NCBI RefSeq assembly: GCF_016428585.1
Contig: NZ_JAELVR010000007.1
Span: 62,001 to 126,000, forward strand
Source of the DNA: Sedimentitalea arenosa
GTDB lineage: Bacteria; Pseudomonadota; Alphaproteobacteria; Rhodobacterales; Rhodobacteraceae
DNA: 64,000 nt
Reading direction: 5' to 3'
The notes beneath the pieces were generated by a model. It did no database searches. It saw only the letters and a program-made list of their open reading frames with translations, and was not told the origin of the DNA. Shown piece by piece: positions 1 through 7,890 of this stretch. Position numbers and translations under genes: made by a program. How positions within the stretch are numbered: the stretch's first letter is position 1; the number at the start of each line of letters is the position of its first letter.

Positions 1-792
1 CAGCGCTTCGGCGGAACCGACATCGGATTGGGCGAACATGATCGTCGGGCTGCGGGCCCGTGCCGTGGCGACCGCCGCATCGATCGTGGCCGGAACCGCG
101 CTGCCCAATACCGGCACACGGTCGAGCCCCGTGGGTTCGACACCAACGGTCGCCAGAAAGAGCAGCTTGGAATCCTCGAGATTGTACTCGAAATCGAGCA
201 CCGTGTCTCGCGCCACCACAAGCCGTTCTTCGGCTTGCTGCAGATCACCCAGCCCGACCACCTGTGTATCGAACCCGTTGCGAATCCGATCCAGCATCTT
301 GCTGTGGTAGTCGGCGTTGCTCCGCGCCAACGCCAGCAGCGCCTGGCCGCGGAGAACGTCGGAATAGAGCCGCACCGCCTCCAATGACAGCACCTCGGAC
401 CGCTCGAGCACGCGGTAGGCGGCGGCATCTATGCGATAGGCCTGGCGCTCGATCTCGGAGCGGGTCTGGTAGCCATCGAACAGCATCTGCGAGACCCGCG
501 CCGACAGCTCGTAGCCGTCGATCGTGCTGCGTGCCGACGACAGGTCCGGCGTGGCCGTTCCAAGGTTGCGGCTGGCCCCTGCCCACCCTTCCAGGATCAC
601 GCGGGGCGCACGCAGGCTGCGAGCCTGTTCCAGCTCGAACTCGATGGCCTGCTTGTTGGCCTCGGCCGCCTGGATTTCCGGATTTGTCTCAAGGATGTAG
701 TAGATCGCGTCCTGCACCGTGAGCGCCTGCGCGCCGCCAATCGGAAACAGGCATGCAAGGGCCGTCACCCACCTGAGGCCAAAGTGTCGCAA
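1..792 (-). CDS. TolC-family outer membrane channel protein (N-terminal part, runs off left edge)
   Basis: Reading leftward from 792, an open frame of 264 codons runs off the window edge. It begins with a TTG preceded by GGAG seven bases upstream; no ATG fits. Residues 1-23 (starting MRHFGLRW, ending GGAQA) form a signal peptide. The mature part opens with LTVQDAIYYILETNPEI, the usual start of the outer-membrane efflux repeat, and continues as long amphipathic helices rich in A, Q, E and R, as in TolC/LapE-type trimeric channels. In that family the protein spans the outer membrane and periplasm and serves type I secretion or efflux. The second half is outside the window, so the subfamily cannot be set. 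It is divergent from the OmpA-domain gene at 990. Confidence 0.8.
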   Translation of the reverse strand, partial: MRHFGLRWVTALACLFPIGGAQALTVQDAIYYILETNPEIQAAEANKQAIEFELEQARSLRAPRVILEGWAGASRNLGTATPDLSSARSTIDGYELSARVSQMLFDGYQTRSEIERQAYRIDAAAYRVLERSEVLSLEAVRLYSDVLRGQALLALARSNADYHSKMLDRIRNGFDTQVVGLGDLQQAEERLVVARDTVLDFEYNLEDSKLLFLATVGVEPTGLDRVPVLGSAVPATIDAAVATARARSPTIMFAQSDVGSAEAL

Positions 793-989
793 TAGTTCGC
801 TCCAAGAGTGTCACGCGTCGTTTCGCGTCATTCTTCGTGAGCCCGGCAACGGGTGTCAATGGCACGAGCGCGTTTTGCGGGGAAAGTTGCCCAACCGTTT
901 CAATCGCTGGCTGAGCCCTTGTCTAAGCCTTGTCTTTCCGGCCACGGCGGTGGCAAGGTACTCAAGACGAGAATAAATCGGAGGCTGAC

Positions 990-1688
990 GTGTTTCGGTC
1001 ATCTTGCGCGACAATCGCCACCCTCTTGCTCCTGTTGCTGGTCCCGCTCGCAGCTTCGGCCCAGACATTGGGAACGGTGAATTTCGATTTCGATTCAGAT
1101 CGGCTCGACGCGACCGCACAGGCGGAAGTCGCGCGTATCGCCGAGCAGTTGAAGGCCAACCCCAGCTACCGCCCCACGGTCGTGGTCGGCTATACCGACG
1201 CGGTCGGGTCCGCAGGCTACAATGACGGGCTTGGTTTGCGCCGGGCGCAGCGCGTCGCGCTGGCGCTCGAAGCTGCGGGCGTTCCCGTGGACCGGATCGG
1301 CACGATCCGCAGCCGTGGAGAAAATGAACTGCTGGTCGCCGTGACGACGCCAGAACGCCAGAACCGCCGTGTGACGGTCACTCTCGACGACATCCTCGCC
1401 GCCTGTCGCAGCTATCGGCAGGTTCCCCTTGCCGCGGACGACATCGGCAACGCCTTGCAGACCGACCTCGCGGCCCGGCTGCAGGAAGCTGCGCGTGAGT
1501 ATCAGACGCTCACGGCAACCGGCGGCAACGGCGCGGCGTTCCAGATGGCTGGTGCCGCGCGCGAGGATTGCGGACAAGCGGTCGGGTACAACGACGACTC
1601 GGTTCGCAAGGTCGAATACGCCAAGCGCTGCTTCTGCAACTCGGCCCGGATGCAGGTGGCTCTGGGCAAGATCCCACCGCCGAACTGA
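990..1688 (+). CDS. OmpA-domain envelope protein
   Basis: Encodes 232 residues from a GTG at 990 with GGAGG six bases upstream; an in-frame start at 930 has no such site and would place 20 residues before the signal peptide. Residues 1-25 are a hydrophobic signal peptide ending LAASAQ. An OmpA-like peptidoglycan-binding domain follows: VNFDFDSDRLDATA, a GYTDAVGS stretch, LGLRRAQRVALAL and QNRRVTVTL, in the order typical of the family. The C-terminal ~90 residues (several Cys, ending GKIPPPN) match nothing I recognise. The protein probably sits in the periplasm bound to peptidoglycan. It is divergent from the TolC-type gene and may share its promoter region (793-989). Confidence 0.8.
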   Translation: MFRSSCATIATLLLLLLVPLAASAQTLGTVNFDFDSDRLDATAQAEVARIAEQLKANPSYRPTVVVGYTDAVGSAGYNDGLGLRRAQRVALALEAAGVPVDRIGTIRSRGENELLVAVTTPERQNRRVTVTLDDILAACRSYRQVPLAADDIGNALQTDLAARLQEAAREYQTLTATGGNGAAFQMAGAAREDCGQAVGYNDDSVRKVEYAKRCFCNSARMQVALGKIPPPN

Positions 1689-1703
1689 TCGGACGCTTCT
1701 GGA

Positions 1704-3032
1704 TCAGAGATCCTTGAGCCAGAAGTAGAGATACGCCGCCGGCATGATCAGGCGGCGCAGGCGGCCCATCGGAAACCGACCCATCGGCGACGACATGAGA
1801 TCCGGATAGGGAAGTTCGAGCCTGCGCGACAGGGCCAGTTCGGACAGAAGCTTGCCGGAATAGCTTCCCATTGCGACACCGTTGCCATGATAGGCAAGCC
1901 CCGCGAAGGCGCCTGTCAGGCCGGGTACCGGACCGACGAACGGCACCCTGTTGCGCGCCAGGCAGACCATCCCCGACCATTGATGCGGCGACGGAACATC
2001 GCGCCAGGCCGGGAACATCCGTTCGAAGTCCTGCCGTGTGCGGCGGCGTGCGCGCCGTTCCGCGTCAGGCGAGGCCATCAGCCCGCCCCGCATGCCGAAC
2101 AGGAATCGCCGATCGGGCATCAGCCGGAAATAGTGCAGCAGGTTGCGCGTGTCATAGGCCATCTGATCGCTGCTCCAACCTTGGGCGGCGATCTCGTCCT
2201 CCGTCAGAGGACGCGTGACCAGCACGTTGGACTGGCTCGGCAGGTAGCGCCCGGAGAGCCAGTCGGGCATGTCGTCGCTGGAGTATCCGTTGGTTGCGAT
2301 CAGCACCTTTTCGGCGCGCAAACGGCCTTGCGGCGTCGTGAGCGTGAAGCCCTTCGCACTCTGCTCGAGACGCTCGACGCGGCTGTCGCGGAACAGGCGC
2401 GCGCCCGCCGCCTGCGCCGCCGCCGCAAGACCGAAAAGGTATTTCCGCGGGTTGAGTCCAAAGCCGACCGGAGTCGTCAAGGCGCCGTGAAACGGACCGT
2501 TCAGCCCATGCGCCGCAAGCTCGGATTTCTCGATCAGTCCGGGTGCCTGACCCGTTTCCCTGGCGAGGGCATCGGCTTCCTTGCGAAACCTGTCCATGTC
2601 CGAAGGACGATGCGCGAGTTGCGTCTCGCCACGGGAATGGGTGTCGGCCTCGATCTCCAGACGGTCGATCAGGTCGGCCACAAGTCCGACCGCCTCGATT
2701 TCAGCGTGGCGATAGGCGCGCGCCTGTTCCAGCCCATAGGTCCGGCGCAGTGTTTCATCATCGATCTTGGCCCCGCCGAGACAGCAGAACCCGCCATTGC
2801 GCCCCGATGCGCCCCAGCCGGGTGTCTCGGCTTCCAGAACCACGACATCAAGGCCGGCCTCGGCCAAATGCAGGGCTGCCGACACCCCGGTGAACCCGGC
2901 GCCGATGATCGCCACATCGGCCCGTATCGCTTCCTGCAGGACAGGCCAGTCGGGCGTGTCGATGGTTTCATCCCACCAGCAGCCCTGCCGCGGGCCCGCC
3001 CCATAGGCGAAGTCCGAAAAGATCCGCTTCAT
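1704..3032 (-). CDS. puuB: FAD-dependent amine oxidoreductase, PuuB-like (gamma-glutamylputrescine oxidase)
   Basis: Encodes 442 residues from the ATG at 3032, which overlaps the potI stop as ATGA; the longer in-frame extension to 3422 lies entirely inside potI and is discarded. Residues 43-48 are the dinucleotide-binding GAGFTG, followed by SAALHLAEAG and a conserved GWGASGRNGG, typical of the DAO family to which E. coli PuuB belongs. The C-terminal WSGMVCLARNRVPFVG and GLAYHGNGVAMG segments complete the FAD site. PuuB oxidises gamma-glutamylputrescine to the aldehyde, releasing hydrogen peroxide and ammonia. It is the last gene of the potFGHI cluster, which supports a polyamine role, though other secondary amines are possible. 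A PuuA-like partner lies at 54097, about 50 kb away. Confidence 0.75.
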   Translation of the reverse strand: MKRIFSDFAYGAGPRQGCWWDETIDTPDWPVLQEAIRADVAIIGAGFTGVSAALHLAEAGLDVVVLEAETPGWGASGRNGGFCCLGGAKIDDETLRRTYGLEQARAYRHAEIEAVGLVADLIDRLEIEADTHSRGETQLAHRPSDMDRFRKEADALARETGQAPGLIEKSELAAHGLNGPFHGALTTPVGFGLNPRKYLFGLAAAAQAAGARLFRDSRVERLEQSAKGFTLTTPQGRLRAEKVLIATNGYSSDDMPDWLSGRYLPSQSNVLVTRPLTEDEIAAQGWSSDQMAYDTRNLLHYFRLMPDRRFLFGMRGGLMASPDAERRARRRTRQDFERMFPAWRDVPSPHQWSGMVCLARNRVPFVGPVPGLTGAFAGLAYHGNGVAMGSYSGKLLSELALSRRLELPYPDLMSSPMGRFPMGRLRRLIMPAAYLYFWLKDL

Positions 3033-3847
3033 TGAGCGCGAACGGCGAGCTGTTCCTCCTTGCGCTGACGCACAAGGTTCTGTTTCGAAATTAGCGACGC
3101 GGTGATCACGCCGACGGTCACGATCCCGATCATGATCGTTGAAAGCGCGTTGATCTCGGGGCTGACCCCGAGCCGCACGGCTGAGAAGATCTTGATCGGC
3201 AGGGTGGTGGCCGATGGCCCGGTCGTGAAGGAGGCGATCACGAGATCGTCCAAGGACAGTGTGAATGCGAGCAACCAGCCGGAGATCACGGCAGGTGCGA
3301 TGATCGGCAGGGTCACGAGGCGGAACGCGTCCATCGGTGAGCAGCCGAGATCGAGCGCGGCCTCCTCCAGCGAACGATCGAAGGTGACGAGCCGCGACGA
3401 GACGACGACGGAGACATAGCACATCGAAAAGGTCGTATGCGCCAGAACGACCGTCAGAACTCCCCGGTCAAGTCCAATGCCGATGAAGAGCAGCAACAGC
3501 GAGAGACCCGTGATGACTTCGGGCATGACCAATGGCGCATAGATCATGCCGGAAAACAGCGTCCGCCCCATGAAACGCCCGCCGCGCACCAGCACGTAGG
3601 CGGCCATTGTCCCGAGCACGGTCGCCAGCGTCGAGGAAAAGACCGCGACCTTCAGCGTGACCCAGGCCGCGTTGAGAAACGCCTCGTTCCGGAACAGCTC
3701 GCCGTACCACTGCGTCGAGAACCCGGCCCAGACGGTGACCAGCTTGCTCTCGTTGAAGCTGAAGATCACCAGGATGATCATCGGGATGTAGAGAAAGGCG
3801 AAGCCGAAGGTCAGCGACACCACGTTGAACCAGCTCAGACGCATCAT
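3029..3847 (-). CDS. potI: Putrescine-type ABC transporter permease (PotI/PotC family)
   Basis: Encodes 272 residues with about six hydrophobic membrane spans. The permease loop that contacts the ATPase is visible as EEAALDLGCSPMDAFRLVTL, the EAA motif of ABC importers. It begins with MMRLSWFNV and its start overlaps the potH stop as ATGA (3844-3847); its own stop overlaps the oxidase start. This is the second inner-membrane subunit of the importer and pairs with the product of the upstream gene. Length and motif order match PotI/PotC of E. coli; whether the substrate is putrescine, spermidine or a relative cannot be told from the permease. Confidence 0.88.
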   Translation of the reverse strand: MMRLSWFNVVSLTFGFAFLYIPMIILVIFSFNESKLVTVWAGFSTQWYGELFRNEAFLNAAWVTLKVAVFSSTLATVLGTMAAYVLVRGGRFMGRTLFSGMIYAPLVMPEVITGLSLLLLFIGIGLDRGVLTVVLAHTTFSMCYVSVVVSSRLVTFDRSLEEAALDLGCSPMDAFRLVTLPIIAPAVISGWLLAFTLSLDDLVIASFTTGPSATTLPIKIFSAVRLGVSPEINALSTIMIGIVTVGVITASLISKQNLVRQRKEEQLAVRAQ

Positions 3848-4722
3848 TGCTCTGCCTCCGCCTGTTTCTGCTGGTTGCGCTGGAACAGCACGATCGGGAT
3901 CACCAGGATCAGCAACAGAACCACGGCGACAGCAGACGCTACAGGCCAGTCACGGTTGGAGAAGAACTCCTCCCACAGCACCTTGCCGATCATCAGCGTG
4001 CCCGACCCACCCAGAAGCGACGGGATGACGAATTCGCCGAGCGCGGGAATGAAGACGAGGAAACACCCGGCGATCATGCCGTTCCGGCTGAGCGGAATGG
4101 TCACCAACCAAAAAGCCAGCAGGCGCGAACAGCCGAGGTCCTCAGCCGCCTCGATCAGCGACCCGTCCATCCGGTCGAGTGCCGCATAGATCGGCAGGAT
4201 CATGAAGGGCAGGTACGTGTAGACGATCCCGATATACACCGCGATATTGGTGTTGAGGATCGTCAGCGGTTCGCTGATCAGCCCGGTCCAGAGCAGGAAC
4301 TGGTTCAGGAAACCCTCGTTGCTGAGAATGCCCATCCAGGCATAGACCCGGATCAGAAAGCTGGTCCAGAACGGCAGGATCACCAGCATCATCAGGGTCG
4401 GGCGCCATTCCTCGGGCGCACGGGCCATGCCGTAGGCGATGGGGTAGCCGATCAGCAGCGTGAAAGCGGTGGAAAGCAGCGCGATCTGCAGGCTGCTGAG
4501 ATAGGCTTTCCAGTAGAGGTCGTCCTGCGTGAGCCAGACGAAATTCTCGAAATCCAGCTCGCGGAAGAAGGCCCCGATGTCGGACCAATCGAACGTCGGC
4601 GTATAGGGCGGGATCGCCAGCGCCGTGTCCGAGAGGGAAATCTTCAGAACGATGACGAACGGAATTAGAAACAGAAGCAGCAACCAGACATAGGGCACTG
4701 CTATGAGAGCGAAACGGCGCAT
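3844..4722 (-). CDS. potH: Putrescine-type ABC transporter permease (PotH/PotB family)
   Basis: Encodes 292 residues from the ATG at 4722, which overlaps the potG stop as TGATG; a frame extending to 4782 only adds potG-overlapping residues. The first span (ALIAVPYVWLLLLFLIPFVIV) is followed by an exposed loop and five further spans. The coupling loop reads IEAAEDLGCSRLLAFWLVTIP, a good EAA motif. The stretch IGYPIAYGMARAP and LVILPFWTSFLIRVYAW are characteristic of PotB/PotH. It forms the membrane pore with PotI and is driven by the PotG-like ATPase. Tight overlaps on both sides show one polycistronic message. Confidence 0.88.
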   Translation of the reverse strand: MRRFALIAVPYVWLLLLFLIPFVIVLKISLSDTALAIPPYTPTFDWSDIGAFFRELDFENFVWLTQDDLYWKAYLSSLQIALLSTAFTLLIGYPIAYGMARAPEEWRPTLMMLVILPFWTSFLIRVYAWMGILSNEGFLNQFLLWTGLISEPLTILNTNIAVYIGIVYTYLPFMILPIYAALDRMDGSLIEAAEDLGCSRLLAFWLVTIPLSRNGMIAGCFLVFIPALGEFVIPSLLGGSGTLMIGKVLWEEFFSNRDWPVASAVAVVLLLILVIPIVLFQRNQQKQAEAEQ

Positions 4723-5861
4723 CACTCGGCCAGCATGACGCCGGCGGTGGCGGTCCAGGACAGCCAGACCGGGTCTTCCCATGTGATGTTGCGCCGCGAG
4801 ATCCGCCGCGTGTTGGCAGTCTGGGCCTTGATGATGACGCCGCCAGGCAGTTCGACGTGATAGGTCGACAGGTTGCCGAGATAGGCGATGTCGAGCACCT
4901 TGCCTTGTACTGCGTTGTCAGCGTCGGCTGGCTTGTCGATGGCGATCGTCACCTTTTCGGGCCGGATGGCGAGGTGACAGGCCTGTCCGTCGCTGAACGG
5001 GGCGGCCGAGGTCGCCGTCAGCGGCGCGTGGCCATCGGCCCAGTCTATGCGATATGTCTCGGGGCCGGTCGCGGTGGCGCGGCCCTCGATGATGTTCACG
5101 TCACCGATGAAATCGGCGACATAGACGCAGTTGGGGTTTTCATAGATCCTGTCGGGCGTTGCCACCTGTATCAGACGGCCTTCGTCCATCACCGCGACCC
5201 GGCTGGCGACGGTCATCGCCTCTTCCTGATCATGGGTAACGATCACGAAGGTCGTCCCGGTCTTCTCCTGGATATCCATCAGTTCGAACTGGGTATCCTG
5301 GCGCAGCTTCTTGTCGAGCGCCCCGAGCGGTTCATCCAGCAACAGCAGTTTCGGCGCCTTCGCGAGCGACCGGGCGAGCGCGACCCGCTGACGCTGACCA
5401 CCAGAGATCTGGTGCGGCTTGCGACGGGCGAATTTCTCGAGCCGCGTCAGCTTGAGCATCTCCTCCACCCGTGCGGCCACCTGGTCCTTGGGTTTCTTGT
5501 CGCGGCGCAAGCCGAAGGCGATGTTGTCCCAGATCGAAAGATGCGGAAACAGCGCATAGGATTGGAACATCATGTTGACCGCGCGCTTGTTCGGCGGAAC
5601 CGGGCCGATATCCTTGCCGGCCAATTCGATCCGACCTTCTGTCGGCTTTTCGAACCCGCCAAGCATCCGCATCATCGTGGTCTTGCCGCACCCGGATGGG
5701 CCGAGCAGCGCAAAGAATTCCCGTTCGTAGATCTCCAGCGACAGGTCGTCGATGGCGGTGAATTCTCCGAAGCGCTTGGTTACGTTCTGAAACCGGATCA
5801 GCGGTTTCTCGTCCGGATCGTTCCAAGGCGCGAATTCGACTGTCTGCACGGTGGCCCCCAC
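4722..5861 (-). CDS. potG: Putrescine-type ABC transporter ATPase (PotG/PotA family)
   Basis: Encodes 379 residues from a GTG at 5861. Walker A is GPSGCGKTT (residues 54-62); the signature QISGGQRQRVALARSLA and Walker B LLLLDEPLGALD follow, and the switch His is in VTHDQEEAM. The C-terminal ~130 residues are a TOBE regulatory domain (RPEKVTIAI region). The GTG lies only about 10 bases past a terminator-like hairpin with a T tract, and no separate Shine-Dalgarno sequence can be seen, so the exact start is uncertain; a second GTG four codons on is possible. It powers uptake through PotH/PotI. Confidence 0.88.
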   Translation of the reverse strand: MGATVQTVEFAPWNDPDEKPLIRFQNVTKRFGEFTAIDDLSLEIYEREFFALLGPSGCGKTTMMRMLGGFEKPTEGRIELAGKDIGPVPPNKRAVNMMFQSYALFPHLSIWDNIAFGLRRDKKPKDQVAARVEEMLKLTRLEKFARRKPHQISGGQRQRVALARSLAKAPKLLLLDEPLGALDKKLRQDTQFELMDIQEKTGTTFVIVTHDQEEAMTVASRVAVMDEGRLIQVATPDRIYENPNCVYVADFIGDVNIIEGRATATGPETYRIDWADGHAPLTATSAAPFSDGQACHLAIRPEKVTIAIDKPADADNAVQGKVLDIAYLGNLSTYHVELPGGVIIKAQTANTRRISRRNITWEDPVWLSWTATAGVMLAE

Positions 5862-5870
5862 TCTGCCGCA

Positions 5871-5902
5871 AGAAAAAAGAGGCGGACCGGCAGGTCCGCC
5901 TC
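5871..5902 (-). terminator. Intercistronic terminator/attenuator between potF and potG
   Basis: On the minus strand a perfect 10-bp stem (GAGGCGGACC / GGTCCGCCTC) with a four-base loop is followed directly by TCTTTTTTCT. This is a textbook rho-independent terminator, placed after potF and before potG. In binding-protein-dependent systems such partial terminators commonly let the binding protein be made in excess over ATPase and permeases; that role here is inferred. Confidence 0.85.
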
Positions 5903-5914
5903 GTCAGGACTGGA

Positions 5915-7000
5915 TCAGGTTCCGGACTTGATCTTGGTCCAGAGGCGCGTCACCACGCGCTGCACCTTGGCCGGATAGGGCGTGGTGGTGAACAGCTTCT
6001 CGAGCGTCTCGTCATCCGGATAGATGGCCGGATCGCCGATAACGTCCTCCACGAGGTACTCCTGCGAGGCCTTGTTACCGTTCGCGTAGTAGACGTAGTT
6101 GGACGCGGCCGCCATGTTCTCGGCATCCATGATGAAGTTCAGGAACGCATGGGCCGCCTTCGGGTTCGGCGCGTCGACCGGAATGGCCATCTGGTCGAAC
6201 CACATCTGCGCACCTTCCTTGGGCGCGTGATAGACGATCTCGACGCCGTTGTCGGCTTCGGCGGCGCGGTCACGGGCCTGCAGGATGTCGCCGGACCAGC
6301 CGACGGCCACGCAGATATCTCCATTGGCCAGCGCGTTGATGTATTCCGAGCTGTGGAACTTCTGAATGTGCGGACGAATCGACATGAACAGGTCTTCTGT
6401 CTTGGCGATCACGTCCGGGTCGTGGCTGTCCGGGTCCTCGCCGATATAGTTCAGCGCCGCGGGGATCATCTCGGCGGGTGCATCAAGAAAGTGCACGCCG
6501 CATTCGGCTAGTTTTTCGATGTTCTCGGGTTTGAACACCAGATCCCAACTGGTGATCGGCGCATCCTCACCCAGCGCTTCGCGCACCTTGCCGACATTCA
6601 CACCGATGCCGGTGGTGCCCCACATGTAGTTGATCGAATAGGCGTTGTCCGGGTCGTACTGCTCGGTGCGGGTTTCGACCACGTCCCACATGTTGTCGAG
6701 GTTTGGCAGCATTTCGGGGTCGAGCTTCTGGAACGCGCCTGCAGTGATCTGGCGCTGCAGGAAGGTGCCGGACGGCACCACGACGTCATAGCCCGAACCG
6801 CCCGCCAGCATCTTGGTTTCCAGAACCTCGTTGCTGTCGAACACGTCATAGATCAGGTCGATGCCGGTCTCTTCTTCGAACTTGGTCAGCAAGTCTTCGT
6901 CGATGTAGTCGGACCAGTTGTAGACGCGCACTTCATCGGCCATCGCCGCCGTGCCGCCGATGGCCAGAATCGCTGTGAGTGTCAGCGCGTTAGTCTTCAT
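5915..7000 (-). CDS. potF: Putrescine-type periplasmic binding protein (PotF/PotD family)
   Basis: Encodes 361 residues. Residues 1-21 are a signal peptide cut after AMA. The mature start DEVRVYNWSDYIDEDLL is the hallmark of PotD/PotF-type polyamine receptors, and VGWSGDI, IPVDAPNPKAAHAFLNF and the C-terminal YPAKVQRVVTRLW segment agree with the family. Length matches E. coli PotF (about 370). It captures the substrate in the periplasm for PotHI-G. It is the first gene of the minus-strand operon, with a long palindromic element (7038-7053) just upstream, and is divergent from a GntR regulator gene. Confidence 0.9.
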   Translation of the reverse strand: MKTNALTLTAILAIGGTAAMADEVRVYNWSDYIDEDLLTKFEEETGIDLIYDVFDSNEVLETKMLAGGSGYDVVVPSGTFLQRQITAGAFQKLDPEMLPNLDNMWDVVETRTEQYDPDNAYSINYMWGTTGIGVNVGKVREALGEDAPITSWDLVFKPENIEKLAECGVHFLDAPAEMIPAALNYIGEDPDSHDPDVIAKTEDLFMSIRPHIQKFHSSEYINALANGDICVAVGWSGDILQARDRAAEADNGVEIVYHAPKEGAQMWFDQMAIPVDAPNPKAAHAFLNFIMDAENMAAASNYVYYANGNKASQEYLVEDVIGDPAIYPDDETLEKLFTTTPYPAKVQRVVTRLWTKIKSGT

Positions 7001-7037
7001 GAGTATCTCCCCTGTGTTCGCCGATTATGCTATCGGC

Positions 7038-7053
7038 TGATCATATTTGATCA
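7038..7053. promoter_or_regulatory. Palindromic operator candidate upstream of potF (TGATCATATTTGATCA)
   Basis: Two TGATCA half-sites are separated by TATT in the potF/GntR intergenic region, 38 bases above the potF start. The 10-base core TGATCATATT recurs at 7849-7858 in front of the aminotransferase gene. The regulator gene lies between the two copies. On the minus strand the element sits over a plausible -35 region with CATAAT further on, so binding would likely repress potF. The link to this particular GntR protein is inferred. Confidence 0.6.
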
Positions 7054-7140
7054 AGTTTTGCCTTCTTTGGCAATCCAAGATATGTTTCCATGCCGATGGA
7101 GACGACGCAAGCGATCTGCGGACGAAGGGGAGATTGACGG

Positions 7141-7827
7141 TTGGTCAAGGTCGAAAACGCCGCCAAAAGAAGCACCGGAGCCAGCCCCTCGGCGCCCGCG
7201 CATGAACAGGTCTATCGGCAATTGCGCGCGCAGATCCTGTTTGGCGAGATGGCGCCCGGTCAGGCGGTCACGATCCAGGGACTGACTGCCGAATTGAACG
7301 CAGGGATGACGCCCGTACGGGAGGCGATCAGGCGGCTGATCTCGGACGGGGCGCTGGTGTTCCAGGGCAACCGCCGCGTGAGCGTGCCGCAGCTGTCAAA
7401 GTCCGATGTCGAACAGATTGTTTATGTCAGAAAATCAATCGAGTATCAGCTTTGCGAACGTGCGGTCAACCGTATCACAGACGCCCTGATCGATACGCTC
7501 GACCTGATCGACCAAGAGCTCGACGCCGCCATCTCATCGGGCAACGTTGGACGATACCTGGAACGCAACTACCAGTTCCACGCTACGCTTTACGCCCAAG
7601 CCGATGCGCCGATCCTCGCCGAGATCACGGACCGGCTCTGGCTCAGGTTCGGGCCGTCCCTGCGGGTGGTTTGCGGTCGTTTCGGCACCGAGAGCCTACC
7701 TGACCGGCACAAGGATCTACTGACCGCCCTGCGCGCGCGCAATGTTGCGGCGGCGACTGCGGCGGTGCTGCTGGATATCGAACAGGGCATGGATCAGATT
7801 TCCGCGGTTCTGGCCGCGCAGAACTGA
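7141..7827 (+). CDS. GntR-family transcriptional regulator (FadR/FCD subfamily)
   Basis: Encodes 228 residues from a TTG with AAGGGGA about nine bases upstream; an in-frame stop two codons earlier rules out a longer form. Residues ~20-85 are a winged helix-turn-helix of GntR type (YRQLRAQILFGEMAPGQAVT, then MTPVREAIRRLISDGAL). The rest is an all-helical FCD ligand-binding domain (IEYQLCERAV, ERNYQFHATLY, HKDLLTALRARN). Such proteins usually sense a small acid or amine made or used by neighbouring genes. The gene lies between potF and the aminotransferase gene, and a shared palindromic word precedes both targets, suggesting it controls polyamine uptake and transamination. The exact effector is unknown. 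Confidence 0.88.
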   Translation: MVKVENAAKRSTGASPSAPAHEQVYRQLRAQILFGEMAPGQAVTIQGLTAELNAGMTPVREAIRRLISDGALVFQGNRRVSVPQLSKSDVEQIVYVRKSIEYQLCERAVNRITDALIDTLDLIDQELDAAISSGNVGRYLERNYQFHATLYAQADAPILAEITDRLWLRFGPSLRVVCGRFGTESLPDRHKDLLTALRARNVAAATAAVLLDIEQGMDQISAVLAAQN

Positions 7828-7832
7828 TTCGA

Positions 7833-7860
7833 TTGACACTCCGAAATTTGATCATATTCT
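7833..7860 (+). promoter_or_regulatory. Promoter with embedded operator core before the aminotransferase gene
   Basis: TTGACA (7833-7838) and TATTCT (7855-7860) are 16 bases apart, a reasonable sigma-70 promoter. The word TGATCATATT (7849-7858) overlaps the -10 box and matches ten bases of the palindrome upstream of potF, so a repressor bound there would block transcription. The -35 box overlaps the end of the regulator gene region. Confidence 0.55.
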
Positions 7861-7890
7861 GTCGGGAACCCGCAATACGGAGGTTCCGCC

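Noticed and set aside
3033-3422. N-terminal extension of the PuuB-like frame by 130 codons
   Set aside because: It lies wholly inside potI in another frame, and the ATG at 3032 overlaps the potI stop as expected for coupled genes.
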